In this document: one piece after another, positions 11,301 to 24,384 of the stretch
How the letters are laid out: each line of letters begins with the position of its first letter
Numbering within the stretch: position 1 is the stretch's first letter
Assembly: GCA_009746045.1 (NCBI GenBank)
Contig: RPFO01000774.1
Location: 753,657 to 817,656 of the forward strand
Direction of reading: 5' to 3'
DNA from: Mesostigma viride
Lineage: Eukaryota > Streptophyta > Mesostigmatophyceae > Mesostigmatales > Mesostigmataceae
Length of the DNA stretch: 64,000 nucleotides
Notes under the pieces: generated by a model
Told to the model about the DNA's origin: nothing
Databases searched by the model: none
What the model saw: the letters and a program-made list of their open reading frames with translations, nothing else
Translations under genes and position numbers: made by a program

Positions 11301-13467
11301 GTAGGGGTTGGGGGAGGAAAGTGCACTTGACCAAGTTGTAGGGGTTGGGGGAGGAAAGTGCACTTGACCAAGTTGTAGGGGTTGGGGGAGGAAAGTGCAC
11401 TTGACCAAGTTGTAGGGGTTGGGGGAGGAAAGTGTACTTGACCAAGTTGTAGGGGTTGGGGGAGGAAAGTGCACTTGACCAAGTTGTAGGGGTTGGGGGA
11501 GGAAAGTGCACTTGACCAAGTTGTAGGGGTTGGGGGAGGAAAGTGTACTTGACCAAGTTGTAGGGGTTGGGGGAGGAAAGTGCACTTGACCAAGTTGTAG
11601 GGGTTGGGGGAGGAAAGTGCACTTGACCAAGGTGTAGGGGTTGGGGGAGGAAAGTGCACTTGACCAAGTTGTAGGGGTTGGGGGAGGAAAGTGCACTTGA
11701 CCAAGTTGTAGGGGTTGGGGGAGGAAAGTGCACTTGACCAAGTTGTAGGGGTTGGGGGAGGAAAGTGCACTTGACCAAGTTGTAGGGGTTGGGGGAGGAA
11801 AGTGCACTTGACCAAGTTGTAGGGGCTGGGGGAGGAAAGTGCACTTGACCAAGTTGTAGGGGTTGGGGGAGGAAAGTGTACTTGACCAAGTTGTAGGGGT
11901 TGGGGGAGGAAAGTGCACTTGACCAAGTTGTAGGGGTTGGGGGAGGAAAGTGCACTTGACCAAGTTGTAGGGGTTGGGGGAGGAAAGTGCACTTGACCAA
12001 GTTGTAGGGGTTGGGGGAGGAAAGTGCACTTGACCAAGTTGTAGGGGTTGGGGGAGGAAAGTGCACTTGACCAAGTTGTAGGGGTTGGGGGAGGAAAGTG
12101 CACTTGACCAAGTTGTAGGGGTTGGGGGAGGAAAGTGCACTTGACCAAGTTGTAGGGGTTGGGGGAGGAAAGTGCACTTGACCAAGTTGTAGGGGTTGGG
12201 GGAGGAAAGTGCACTTGACCAAGTTGTAGGGGTTGGGGGAGGAAAGTGCACTTGACCAAGTTGTAGGGGTTGGGGGAGGAAAGTGCACTTGACCAAGTTG
12301 TAGGGGTTGGGGGAGGAAAGTGCACTTGACCAAGTTGTAGGGGTTGGGGGAGGAAAGTGCACTTGACCAAGTTGTAGGGGTTGGGGGAGGAAAGTGCACT
12401 TGACCAAGTTGTAGGGGTTGGGGGAGGAAAGTGCACTTGACCAAGTTGTAGGGGTTGGGGGAGGAAAGTGCACTTGACCAAGTTGTAGGTGGGGGAAACG
12501 AAAGGGTTATTGGGCAAGTTGCAGGTGGGGGGGAGCAAAGGTGGTGGAGCAAGCAGTAGGTGGGGAAGCGGAGGAAAGGGCGGTGGAGCAAGTTGTAGCT
12601 GTTGGGCGTAGGGGGCCGGCACTGGGGCGGCTGGTCATGGAATGGTAGCCTTGGTGACGGGTGCCGGGTGCTCAATTTATTTCCTGCTGTAGACTTGACA
12701 TGGTTGCTTTGCAAAGCTATAGCCCCTAGGCATGGCTGTGCCCTTCTGCTCCGTCATGGGCTTGTTACGTGCGTATCGCAGGCGCACATTCTCGCGTTGG
12801 ATGTGTTTCGTTCGATGTGGGGGGGCATGACATCGTCGCTGCCACCATACACGCCGGCAAACTACTGCCAGGAGAACTACGACTGCTAGCAGAGAACTGC
12901 AGGCCGCAATCTCAGCTGCCACGTGGCATGGAAAGAGCAGGGAGAGGCTTGGCAGACCATGTGGTGGTATGTGTGTCCTCCCCCCCATCCCTGCAGGTTG
13001 TAATTGCAGTGGCTGCGACATGACCACATTGTGTGTCACAAGTGCCATGTGTGAGCAGCACCCACTGTGAGCCTCGGAAGGGGAGGCCCTGCCCATCTGG
13101 ATACAGTGACATGAGTGTGTGTGAGGCCAGGCAGGCTTTGATCAAGAACGACTGAGTTCCCCGATAAAAACAGCTGGGTGCAAAGCCTCGGATGTTAATG
13201 AGGGCTTTCACGCGCAGCAATCCTTGGCAAGGCGCTGACAGTGATCCTTGACAAGGTGTGGTTCATCATCGTTCGGCCGCGCACACCCCTACAGGCCCCA
13301 CTCCGGGCAAGGGCAAGCCAGACCCCCGCGAAGCTGAGCTGGCGGCGGAGGAGGCGGTGCGCGCGCGCGTGTGGCGCATTGGCCGTGACCTGGCACTGGC
13401 TCTGGACGCGCTGGCTGCCGCCGCGAGGGGGGGACCAGACGGCGTGCGGCATCACCTGCCAGAGATG
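2341..13467 (+). CDS. GCN1: GCN1 exons 1-9: N-terminal HEAT region and charged linker
   Basis: This block encodes residues 1 to about 877 of the resolved protein. Exon 1 carries the conserved ELASLVFQT stretch just upstream of VDLYADVD, which matches the plant N-terminus and shows that the coding frame extends upstream of the first in-frame ATG (2421). Exon 3 (239 codons) is the longest N-terminal exon and contains the well conserved [13 protein letters not shown] segment. Exon 8 holds the [19 protein letters not shown] motif typical of all GCN1 proteins, followed by an Ala/Lys-rich low-complexity linker of about 40 residues that replaces the Lys-rich linker of plants. Exons 8 and 9 are separated by a 3.1-kb minisatellite intron. 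In yeast the N-terminal part of GCN1 contributes to ribosome and GCN20 contact; that role is inferred here. Confidence 0.88.
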
Positions 13468-16400
13468 GTAAGTAAGATAGTAGTAGGGTCAGCAACAGGC
13501 ATTACCTGCCAGAAATGGTGTTTGGGATAGTTACGATCAGTGCGCTGCTAGAATTTCAACGCAAGATTAGGGAAAGCAATGGGCATTACCTGCTGGACTT
13601 GGTGAGTAGGTAATGCATGGGATAGTCATTCCTGCCGTCCTGCTCGGCGTGGTGAATGTTTGAACGCAAGATCAGGGAAAGCAATGGGCATTACCTGCTG
13701 GACTTGGTGAGTAGGTCATGCATGGGATAGTCATTCCTGCCGTCCTGCTCGGCGTGGTGAATGGCGATGGCAGGTGCTTTCCCTTGTGCCTGCATGGTAG
13801 AATGTATGGCGGGTGTGTTTATGCAGGTGCACGCCAAAGTGCCGGTGCATGGTACCTGTGGTGGGGCAGTGCCATTGGGACAGTGGGCTGTCGCCTAGCT
13901 GAGGGTTATCTATGCCCAGTACAGAATGTTTAAAGAGGACCATGCGATGTTTCGGCACGCAAGCGTGTCTTTAGATCTATCACAGCCTCTGTACTGGCGC
14001 TTGGTCCCATGACTCCCACCCATGCATTCTTTATCTCGAGATGTCTGACTTCGGCTTTTGATAACCCACGCCTTTACTTTGCCCGCCGCACTCGCTCCTG
14101 CCAATTGCCGTCATCCCACCACTCCATTCCTTCCTCCCCCTTTTCCCCCCAGGCCTCGCTGGTGTACCCCTTCATGTCCTCCCCCCTCGTCGCCGTTGAG
14201 GCCGCGCAATGCCTCGAGGGCCTTGCCTGCGCGTTGCCGTCACAGCTACGGCCCTCGGCCAGGGGGGTGGCGGCGGCTCTGCGTGTGGCAGCGATCACCT
14301 CGGCCGACGCGCGCGAGGGTCGCTGCAGCAAGGAGCAGTACTTGGCGGCTGTGGAGAGCAGCGTGGTGGAGGGCGCGGTGAACACCCTGTGGAGGCAGGT
14401 GGAGGCCAGGGGGGCCCTGGAGCCGACGTGCTTCTGCTTCTGTTTCCCGGTGCGTGGCGCCTCGTGCTTCGCTGGTTCACCTGTTTCTCTTCGCTGGTTC
14501 TCAGATCGGGGCGTCTTGATCAGTTTGTGTGCCTCGGTGCCGTATTCGGAGATGTCGTGCGTAGCTGCGGTGTCTGGTTGGTCGTGTCGGGGATGTATCG
14601 TGAGAATGAGACCACTTTTGTAGCTGCCGTGTCCGCCGCAGCTGTGGTCATGGTCGTGCGTCCTGCGTCATGATGGGTGGGAGGAAAGCTTGGGAGGAGC
14701 AAATGTCTGGTTTATGCATCATCCGTCTCACGAGTGTGTCATGTTTCACCCTAGACCGTGCTCCTAGACCGTGTGCTGGCTGGCACACGGCACGCATGCC
14801 CCACAGCATGAGCACGTGCCTTTTGGGTCACTATCTCCTCTTGCGACTGAAATCCGTCCTCTGCTCCGGCCCAATGCCAACAATGCCAAGGATGCGCTTG
14901 TCAGCTGGCCCACCGGTTGGCAGGGGTTTGCCACAACAGATGGGTAAGCCACCTCCGTGCAATCGAGGCCTTGTGGGTCATGTTATGTTTTGTCGTCCGT
15001 TCTCCCTGGGTGGGTTGGTGCACCATTTGAAGTCTGTGCTCCATGTGGTTGCTGTGGCCTTGCTCTGCTCGCGATGTGGGTAGTTTGGTTCCACTCCCCT
15101 TTGTCTCACACTCAAACGTGGAGGGGCACTTCGAGGGGCAAACTTGTCTGAATGGCTATTATGGCACCTTATGCTCTCCCCTACCCTTCTATGCTCTGCA
15201 CTCCCCTGCTCCCGCTCCCCTGCATCGCCACATGTCGCGATCAGGTGCTGGAGCTGGTGATGCGTGCGCCCAAGCACACGCACGCCTCGGAGCATGTGCT
15301 GGCGGTCGTCAAGAAACACGCGGCACCGGGCACACCGGTCCCGCGCGTGGCCATGATCCACGTATGTGCCATGCTTTGCATGTGTCTAGTGTGTTGCCAT
15401 ACTAGGTGAAATGTCTGTGAGTGCCGCATCAGGCCACTAGCGCTGTGCGCTCTGCAGCATGATCCATGTTCGTGGGTGCTGGATTGCTTGTGTGGTTGCA
15501 AGAGCCGCACATGTGCTGGCTAGTGATGTGCGTGCTGCCTTTCGTGCCTTTCAGTGCACGGTTGCATGCGGTGTTTTCTATCTGGTGTTACAAGTGCATT
15601 CTGCTAGGCTTCACGAGGCCCCTCCCCCACACACCACCCCCACCCCCTCACCCCATTTTCCTTTTTTTTCTTTTCTTTCCCGCTTTTCCTTTTTTTTTTT
15701 GGCCAGTGTGCTGTCTCCAGAGACCTGGATACTGTATCTCAGGGCGGATCATCTAGCAATTTTTGAGTACAGGCTTCGTGTCGAGTATAGACTTTGCGGT
15801 GAAGAATGTGTGGAAGCCATTCTTGGCTTGGGCTGGAAATGTGCCGTTGCGTTTCGGTAGACTGTGCACGAATGCTGCTTACGTTGGTCCTTACCTTTGT
15901 TGGCATGGGGCTCCATGCACCCCCGTCCACCTGCCACGCGTGTGTGTGCAGGCGCTCTACCACGTCCTCTCGTACATGCCCTCGGCGCAAGCCCAGGTGC
16001 TGCCGGTGCTGCAGGAGCTGTGCCGGGGCCTGGATGCCTCCAGCTTGGAGGCCGCGCTGGCTGGTCTGCTGTATGATCAGGCGCTTGTGCGCAGCTCTTG
16101 CCTGCAGGTGGGGGTCCACATGAGTCTGTGGGTGGATTCCAAGCATGTTCACTATCGCAGGTGGGCACCATCACATCCACTTGGCCGGCCTGACAAGCCG
16201 ATGCGCCACCCCTCGGTGTGGCCAATATTATCGGTGTGATCGAGTCGATAGCGATGGATGTGGCTCGGCCAGGGGTATGATGTAGGGTGGCTACATCATA
16301 ATGTCATCTGCGGTTGTATCTAAGCCAGGAAAGAATCTAAGCAAAGAGCATGTAAGAAGGTGCATCGTCCGGATGCATAGTCGACGAGATCGGCGGGCTT

Positions 16401-19400
16401 TGATTGTAAATATGTAATAATAGAATATGTAATATGCGGGTGCTGTGTCGTAGGGGCCCATGCGGGGATTTGGCAGTCTACTTGCCACGGCACATGCTCC
16501 GTCATGGTCCCCTCTTGTTCCCTCCTTGCTGTTGCTTTGCGTAGCGCCAGAGCATGGGACAGTTGTAACCCATCCTTCCAGCGGCTCGGCCAAACACATT
16601 ATTAGCAGTATCACTTTTTCATCGCCATGGAATGCATGGATTGTCTGGTAGAAATGGGTGTGCACCCACCATGGCTCGAGACATGCGCTTGCCTAGGCGA
16701 ATTGCCCCTCAGCTTCTGCAGCTGATCTCTGTGACATCACCTGCATGACAACAGCTCTGAGCGATGATCGAGTACTGCTTGCCTCACTTTTTCGGGCCTT
16801 CACCGTTGAAACGCTCCCGCATCAGCCGTCCTTCATGGCTAGGTACACTTTGCCAACAAAACTTCACCCCCACCGCCTGCCCGTGGAGTCACTTGTTAAC
16901 CCCACGTCCTAATCCCGCTCCCCACCCGCGTGTTCTCCGTGCTGCAGGCATGCAAGTGCGTGCCCCCGTTGGCGGCGGGCGAGGTGCCGGAGGATGCGCG
17001 CGTGTCGGCGCTACTGTGGATGGCGTGCTACGACAGCAACGAGCAAAACATGGAGCACGCGGACGAGGTGGGTCCCTGCGTAGCGGGTCCTTGCCTAGCA
17101 TGCGCATGGGAGCATGGCACAGGACAAGGCACGATCTCAGCCCTGCATCATCTGAAGTTATCTCTAAGGACCCATGATGCCGTAATCCTACGGTCATGGC
17201 TGCTTACCTACAGGTGCTTGGCAACCAGCAACTTGTCCACTCAGGACATCACGAAGTTGTTTGTTGGGAACTAGTCTTGCCCTTGCACACAAGCGCAGGA
17301 AAATTCCCTGGGAATCGCGTTCTGTAAAGGTCCTCTACAGCCGATCAGATCTGATGGTTCTTCTCACGCATGCCTCGAGCCTCGAAGGGGAGAAGGGAAG
17401 CATACCACTGCATGGGCCAGTCATGCGTGTGTAGCCAGCCGTACACACTCGTGACCACGCCCGTAGTAGTGCCCCACCCAGAATCTCAGAAGTCCCCAAG
17501 TGTCCCATCTTCAGTATACCTTGTGGAATATTCAGTATACCTTGTGGTATATTCAGTATACCTTGTGGTATATTCAGTATACCTTGTGGTATATTCAGTA
17601 TACCTTGTGGTATATTCAGTATACCTTGTGGTATATTCAGTATACCTTGTGGTAGCTCCTGATGGAGACTGTAATCGGCGACAAGGGCGATGGCTCATCA
17701 GCCTCATCCGGTATTCCTGCTCTTGAATGACACCTGCGAAACTACCAGGGATCAGTTTTTACATGTGCATTTGGCAGTCGTGACATTCTCAGCACGCGAG
17801 GCACTCACCAGCTGTGATTGTAATGAGCAATGGGACCTATCCATATTTCGTGGTAATGCTTGTGCACTCATTCTCGCCGCAAGTCCCCCCCCCCCATGCA
17901 CACCCCACCACCATCACCACCACCTGGTGCCATCTGCCAGGTGTACGACATGTACGGCCACGACTTGAGCAGCGCGACTACAGCTGCACTTGTCACGCTG
18001 CTGTCCAACCAGCATGGGAGTGTTAGGCTGGCGGCCGCAAAGGGACTTGCTGCTGCCATGGAGGACTACCCAGAGACCGCGCAGGTGGGTGGGTGGGTGG
18101 GCCTGCCCAGCTTAGTGAGCTTGGAGTGACAGACCTTCCAAGCAAACTCGTAGGCGAGTACACGGAGGCTATGTGGGGTGACCTCATATCCGTGTCTGAA
18201 GGGGACGGATCCCCTAGTTCCGCACAGGCAGAGCCAGACGCCCTAGTTCCAGCGCACAGGCAGAGACGGACGCCCTAGTTCCAGCACACAGGCAGAGACG
18301 GGCACCCTAGGGATGGCTGTGTATACGCGGTGGCTCTCCGCTTGCTACCAGGGGACGGTGTGCCAAGGGTTGCCCCTCGTGTTGATCCGTGTCTTTCACA
18401 GAACTTGCCTTGGTGGCTGGTGGTCACTTGTCAGGGGTGCATGACTTTGCCATTGAGGTGTGTGCATCATGGTCAGGAGTGTGCTGCGGGAATCTAATAG
18501 AATGTTTGCCATATGCTGGCGTACACGGGCACGCTTCCATGCAGGAGTCGCTGCAAGCCCTGTTCAAGTGCTACCGCGACTGCCTGCCCAAGGCACTCCC
18601 GCCCGCCCCCAAGCCCGCCCCACTTGCCCCCCTCGCTGGCAAGGGTGGCCCCATCGTCATCAGCATTGAGACAGGGCCCCCGCAGCCCCCCCCACCTGAC
18701 AAGTGGGAGGGCCGCGAGGGTGTCGCGCTGGCGCTTCGTGAGTGCGTGCGCGCGGTGACCCCCGCGGACCTGCCCGGCGTCATCACCTTCCTCATCTCGA
18801 CCGCTCTCTCCGACGGCAACGCGGACGTGCGCGAGCACATGGTGCAGGCGGGCGTCTCACTGATCGACGCCTGTGGTAGGGACCACGTGGGCACGCTGCT
18901 GCCCATCTTCGAACGCTTCCTGGAGAAGAAGGTGCGGATGCGAGCGCGGATTATGCCTGTACAACACAATACTCAGCACACAACAATGAAACTTGGTGTG
19001 TGCTTCACCAGCGATGCCAATGTACACAGAGGTGGGCGGGTGCAGCTGTAGCGGCACGTTGATTGGTCGCAGCGTACCTTGATTGGGGGCAACCAGACCA
19101 TGCCATGCCATGCCATGCCATGCCATGCCATGCCATGCCATGCCATGCCATGCCACGCCACGCCACGCCACGCCACGCCACGCCACGCCACGCCACGCCA
19201 CGCCACGCCACGCCACGCCACGCCACGCCACGCCACGCCACGCCACGCCACGCCACGCCACGCCACGCCACGCCACGCCACGCCACGCCACGCCACGTCA
19301 CGCATGGTGAGGGGTACGCAGCCGATGCACCTGGGTAGGGTGAAGCATGCTTCGAGTGTGCCACCCTGGCAGTACACCTGGCAAAGGGGGAGCACCGTGG

Positions 19401-22400
19401 CGCGTACCATGCCTGTGCTGCGCCATGCCTGGGAGGTATCCATCTGCTTTCGGACCTCAGCTCGTTCTGTGCCCTTGTTGTATTATGTCCTGCTTTCTGA
19501 CAGCACCTGGGTCATTGCCACTCCTCGCGTTTCTCCCTCTCTCGTGCTGCCCATCAGCCTTGCGGGGCTAACTGACTGATGTGTTGTCAAATCTTGGCCT
19601 GTACTTGCGCGTGCACGCACACATGGACATGCTATGCTGCCAATGGCCCAAAATTTGCCGCAGGAGGTGGTGTGTGAAGAGACCTACGACTTGGTGCGCG
19701 AGGGGGTGGTCGTGTTCCTTGGCGCGTCCGCCAAGCACCTCGCGCCCACCGACCCCAAGGTTCTCGTCATCGTGGAACGGCTGCTAGAAGTGCTCAACAC
19801 GCCATCAGAGGCCGTCCAGCGCGCGGTCTCCGACTGCCTGGTCCCGCTGATGTCTTCGTTTAAGGCAGAGCCGGACACCATCGTGGGCCGCCTGCTGGAG
19901 CGCGTGCTCAAGGGGGAAAAGTACGCGGTGCGGCGAGGGGCCGCGTTCGGGCTGGGCGGGGTCATCAAGGGGCTGGGCATGGCCGCGCTCAGCCAGTGTG
20001 GAGTCATGGACAAGCTCAAGGCGGCGGTGGAGGACAAGTGGGTCGCGCGCAGTCCATGCCTGTTGGTGGTGGTGATCATGGCACGCTTGGTCAGAGGACA
20101 GAGGTTTGGCGGTCGTGATATGCTCGCACTGGTGGTTGCAGCTGGTTTCAGTGGTGGTGGCGCTCATGGCGGCGGTGGTGGCATACCGGGCGATGCTGGT
20201 TGGAGGCTGACTGGGTGGCGCATGTGATGTGCTGGTGCTTTAGTTGTCGTGGTTGTCACGGGATATGCCTGCTGGTTGTTGTAGTCGATGTGGTTGCAGC
20301 TGGCGTTGTTGGTGGTGGTGGCATGTCTGGCGATGCTGGTTGGAGGACATTTGGGCGCCACGTGGGCGATGCACTGTCACGGTTTGTGCTGTGCGAGAGG
20401 TCCTTGATGATGCCTGTGACGTATCAAAGTAGAGGTTCGACAGGCATAGTTACTTTCCATCCGTGCCTTCCTTGATACCTAGCACGTAGAGGAGGGTTCA
20501 AAGGCTCGACTTGGTTAATGAAAAAAGCATACAAAATGTCGAGTTGTCCTTTTCCCGTGGTGCGAAGTGCATTTACCTTTCACCCCCTGCTGCCCTACAC
20601 CTGTCTACTGCCGGCTTTCCTTTGGTCCCCTTGATGCCGTGGAACCACGCTTGCCTGCTCTCCCTCGCCCTACCTTGTCTTTGCCTGCTCTCCCTCGCCC
20701 CACCTTGTCCTTGCCTGCTCTCCCTCGCCCTACCTTGTCCTTGCCTGCTCTCCCTCGCCCCACCTTGTCCTTGCCTGCTCTCCCTCGCCCCACCTTGTCC
20801 TTGCCTGCTCTCCCTCGCCCCACCTTGTCCTTGCCTGCTCTCCCTCGCCCCACCTTGTCCTTGCCTGCTCTCCCTCGCCCCACCTTGTCCTTGCCTGCTC
20901 TCCCTCGCCCCACCTTGTCCTTGCCTGCTCTCCCTCGCCCCACCTTGTCCTTGCCTGCTCTCCCTCGCCCCACCTTGTCCTTGCCTGCTCTCCCTCGCCC
21001 CACCTTGTCCTTGCCTGCTCTCCCTCGCCCCACCTTGTCCTTGCCTGCTCTCCCTCGCCCCACCTTGTCCTTGCCTGCTCTCCCTCGCCCCACCTTGTCC
21101 TTGCCTGCTCTCCCTCGCCCCACCTTGTCCTTGCCCGCTCTCCCTCGCCCCACCTTGTCCTTGCCCGCTCTCCCTCGCCCTACCTTGTCCTTGCTCGCTA
21201 ATCATTAGTAACGTATCACAATCACGCTATTCTTACCTTACTCATCTTCGTGCTCGTCCCTTGCTCTCTGCCATTGTCCCTGCGGTCATCCCTGCGCTGC
21301 CACGCGTGCAGGGCAAGCCCCGAGTCGCGCGAGGGTGCCCTGTTTGCGTTCGAGTGCCTGTCGGAGAAGCTGGGCCGCCTTTTCGAGCCGTACGTGATCC
21401 ACATACTGCCCCTGCTGCTCGTGTGCTTCAGCGACCCGGTGGCCCCCGTGCGTGACGCCACAGAGGCCGCCTCGCGCGCGATCATGGGGCAGCTCACGGG
21501 GCAGGGCGTCAAGCTGGTGCTGCCCGCGCTGCTCAAGGTGTGTGCCAGTTTGTGTGCGCTGCTCAAGCTATGGGGCAGGGGCCATGACCATGCCTGCCAC
21601 GCGCACTGCTCAAGGTGGGGACATGGGTCCTGTACCGTAAGGTGGGTAGAGGCATGCGTGCTGCTCCAGGTGGGTAAGGGTATTGGCGTTTTCAAAAGGT
21701 GAGTGGGGCAGGTGTGCGCTGCTCGAGGGTTGGTTGGAGGTGTGCGCGCTGCTCAAGGTCAGTAGATGGGGGGGTGGGGGGCATGCTCGGTGCCGGGGCT
21801 GCTGAAGATGGGCTCAAGCATCTGAGCTGCTGGTGGATTTCTGTGGGGACATGGCAAGGATTGAGCAACCGGGTGTTGTCACCCATCGTCGTATGCCAAA
21901 GGAGATGCAGCGGTCACGTGCACAGAGGCTATCAACCAATGGCGAGGTGTACTCATGTTGTGAACTGCAAGTACAGCCTGGTCTGCTGTGCCTGCTGTAT
22001 GCTTTTATCTTGGCACAGATGTGCCTCTGCTTCCGAGCTGCATATACATCAGGAAAGTGTCCCTTCCCCCTTGAAGAAAGCCACCTACCTACGAGAAGCT
22101 ATAAAGTCGCAACTGCTCACCAAGTCTCTTCCTGTTTGATGCTGACCCTTGCCCCATTGCCCACCTCGCCTATGTGTCACCATCTCGCTTGTTTGTGCCC
22201 GCCCCGCCCGCATGGCTGCTCTGCTGCGTGTCCGCCTGGACCTTTTGTCCGCCTTGCGCGCCTCGCGCAGGGCCTGGAGGACCGCGCATGGCGCACCAAG
22301 CAAGGCAGCATCCAGCTGCTGGGCGCGATGGCCTTCTGCGCACCCAAGCAGCTGTCCTCGTGCCTGCCCACCATCGTGCCAAACCTCAGCGAGGTGCGTG

Positions 22401-24349
22401 CTGTGCAGAGTATAATGTACTCTGTGGGGAGTGGGAAGGTTGGGAGCGTTAACGTGGGGATAAGAGGGCACTGTTTCAACCTCGGCGGTGTGAGAGGACG
22501 AGCGTGAGCGATGGTTGGAAGCATGAGATGGCTGAGGCGGAGACGCTTCTAGATATGATATTTTTTGTTATGATGTTTATAGTTGGAAGACAAGGTGGAA
22601 ATGGTTTTAGTTATGATGCTTACTGTCATGGTGTTCAGATATGGCTGCGATGGTAGACGGCAAATTGCATGATGCTTTTAGCCCTGATAACACCCTCCTT
22701 CCCTTACCTCAGCTGTCATGTGTCCAGTTGGGCGGTTTGAATAGCTATCGGACTGTTTATGCTGGTAGCAAGGGGTAAACATACGCTGGTGTGGAGCAGG
22801 GAGGTGTCAGTGCATGGGAGCTCTTTGTTTCGGCCCGGATGCTGTCGTAGGACATGAGCCACCGTCTATACTCGATCTGCCTGCCCCACGCCTGCTCCAT
22901 GTGACCTCCGCCATGGCCCTGTGTGCATTCTTCCTCCCACACCTGCCAGGTGCTCACGGACACCCACTCCAAGGTGCAGGCGGCAGCGCACACCGCGCTG
23001 GAGCAGGTGATTGCCCTGTCCCCTCGGCCTTGCACCAGCGGGTGCCGCATTTCCCAACGTGGCTAGGAGGGTTGCATGTGCGGCTGGACCAGGCGCCACT
23101 TCCCTGGGTTGAGGCCACCACTTCCCATGCTGCCCACCACGCAAACGGTTGAGGATGATATGCACATAGTCCCTAACGGCACATCCTTGGGCGCATTTTT
23201 TTTCAGTTGGGTGTAGCGCGCTGCCAAGCCAAAGGATCGCATGGTCACGCTTGCCAGGCAACCCGTGCAATGCCCTGAAATAGAATCAGAATCAGTTGAA
23301 GTTATTGTGAGGCATTTGGCGTCTTTTTTTTCGTGCTTTAGCTCTGTTTTGCACACACATGCCACGTGGGGTAGTGCCAGAGGCCCCTTCTGCCCCCGCC
23401 TTGGCCTCCTGCCCCTTTGTTCTCGCTCCTCCCCCTCCCTCTCCCCCCCCCCCCCAACCGCATTGGCCCCCTCTCAAACCCGTTCATTCATATCCGATAC
23501 CTGATATTGCTGTTCCACTACACTGGCCCCCCACTCGCCGTGGCATCACATTACGCTGACACCTAACCGGTGGTCCATTTCCCCCCCCTTCCCCGCCTGT
23601 ACTGCCCACTCCTTGCCCCCTCCTCGCCCCGCCTGCCCCTTGTGTCACTGCCCCCCCCTTTTCTCACCGCCTGTATTGCCCCCCACAAAGGTCGGCTCTG
23701 TCATCCGCAACCCCGAGATCGCGGCGCTGGTCCCCGTGCTGATCCGCAGCTTATCCGACCCGACGGCGCACACCAAGGGGGCGCTCGAGACGCTGCTGGG
23801 GACGACATTTGTAAACACGGTGGACGCGCCCTCGCTCGCGCTGCTGGTGGGTGGTGCCCGCACGATGGTCAATCGATGGGGATGCGCCCGTTCCCTTTGC
23901 AGGCAGCAAGGCAATGGTGGTCCAGTTCACTAATCACTGCCAGGTTCACGCTCAGGTTCACTGCCAGGTTCACTGCCAGGTTCACACTTCCAAGCTCAAC
24001 CGCGGTAGTCCGTACGATGACCATGCCAATGTGTGCTGTACAGTGACAAAGTTGTTTTTGGCCACAGAGTCCGCATTTACTGACAGAATTTCACTGATGT
24101 CGCAGATTTTCAACTTTGTCGCATTGTATTACTGTGGTTGCTGAATTACATTGTTGTCACGTCTTGGTTTGTGATTGCGACATTTGGTCTGGTTCAGCTC
24201 ACCTGTGCTACACTACCTCCTCCCACCACCACCACCACCACCACCACCACCACCACCACCACCACCACCACCACCACCACCACCACCACCACCACCACCA
24301 CCACCACCACCACCACCACCACCACCACCACCACCACCACCACCACCAC

Positions 24350-24384
<35 letters not shown>

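Noticed and set aside
9964-12714. Minus-strand open frames of 770-916 codons with Pro/Asn/Tyr repeats
   Set aside because: They are produced by the 37-bp minisatellite in GCN1 intron 8; the same peptide appears in all three frames.
14450-15244. A missing GCN1 exon, for example a frame at 14850-14945
   Set aside because: The direct join of exons 10 and 11 keeps frame and gives the same length as plant GCN1; the candidate does not end in a compatible phase.
20511-21455. Long open frames on both strands with Leu/Pro/Cys or Gly/Arg/Lys repeats
   Set aside because: Artefact of the 30-bp minisatellite in intron 16, whose period is divisible by three.
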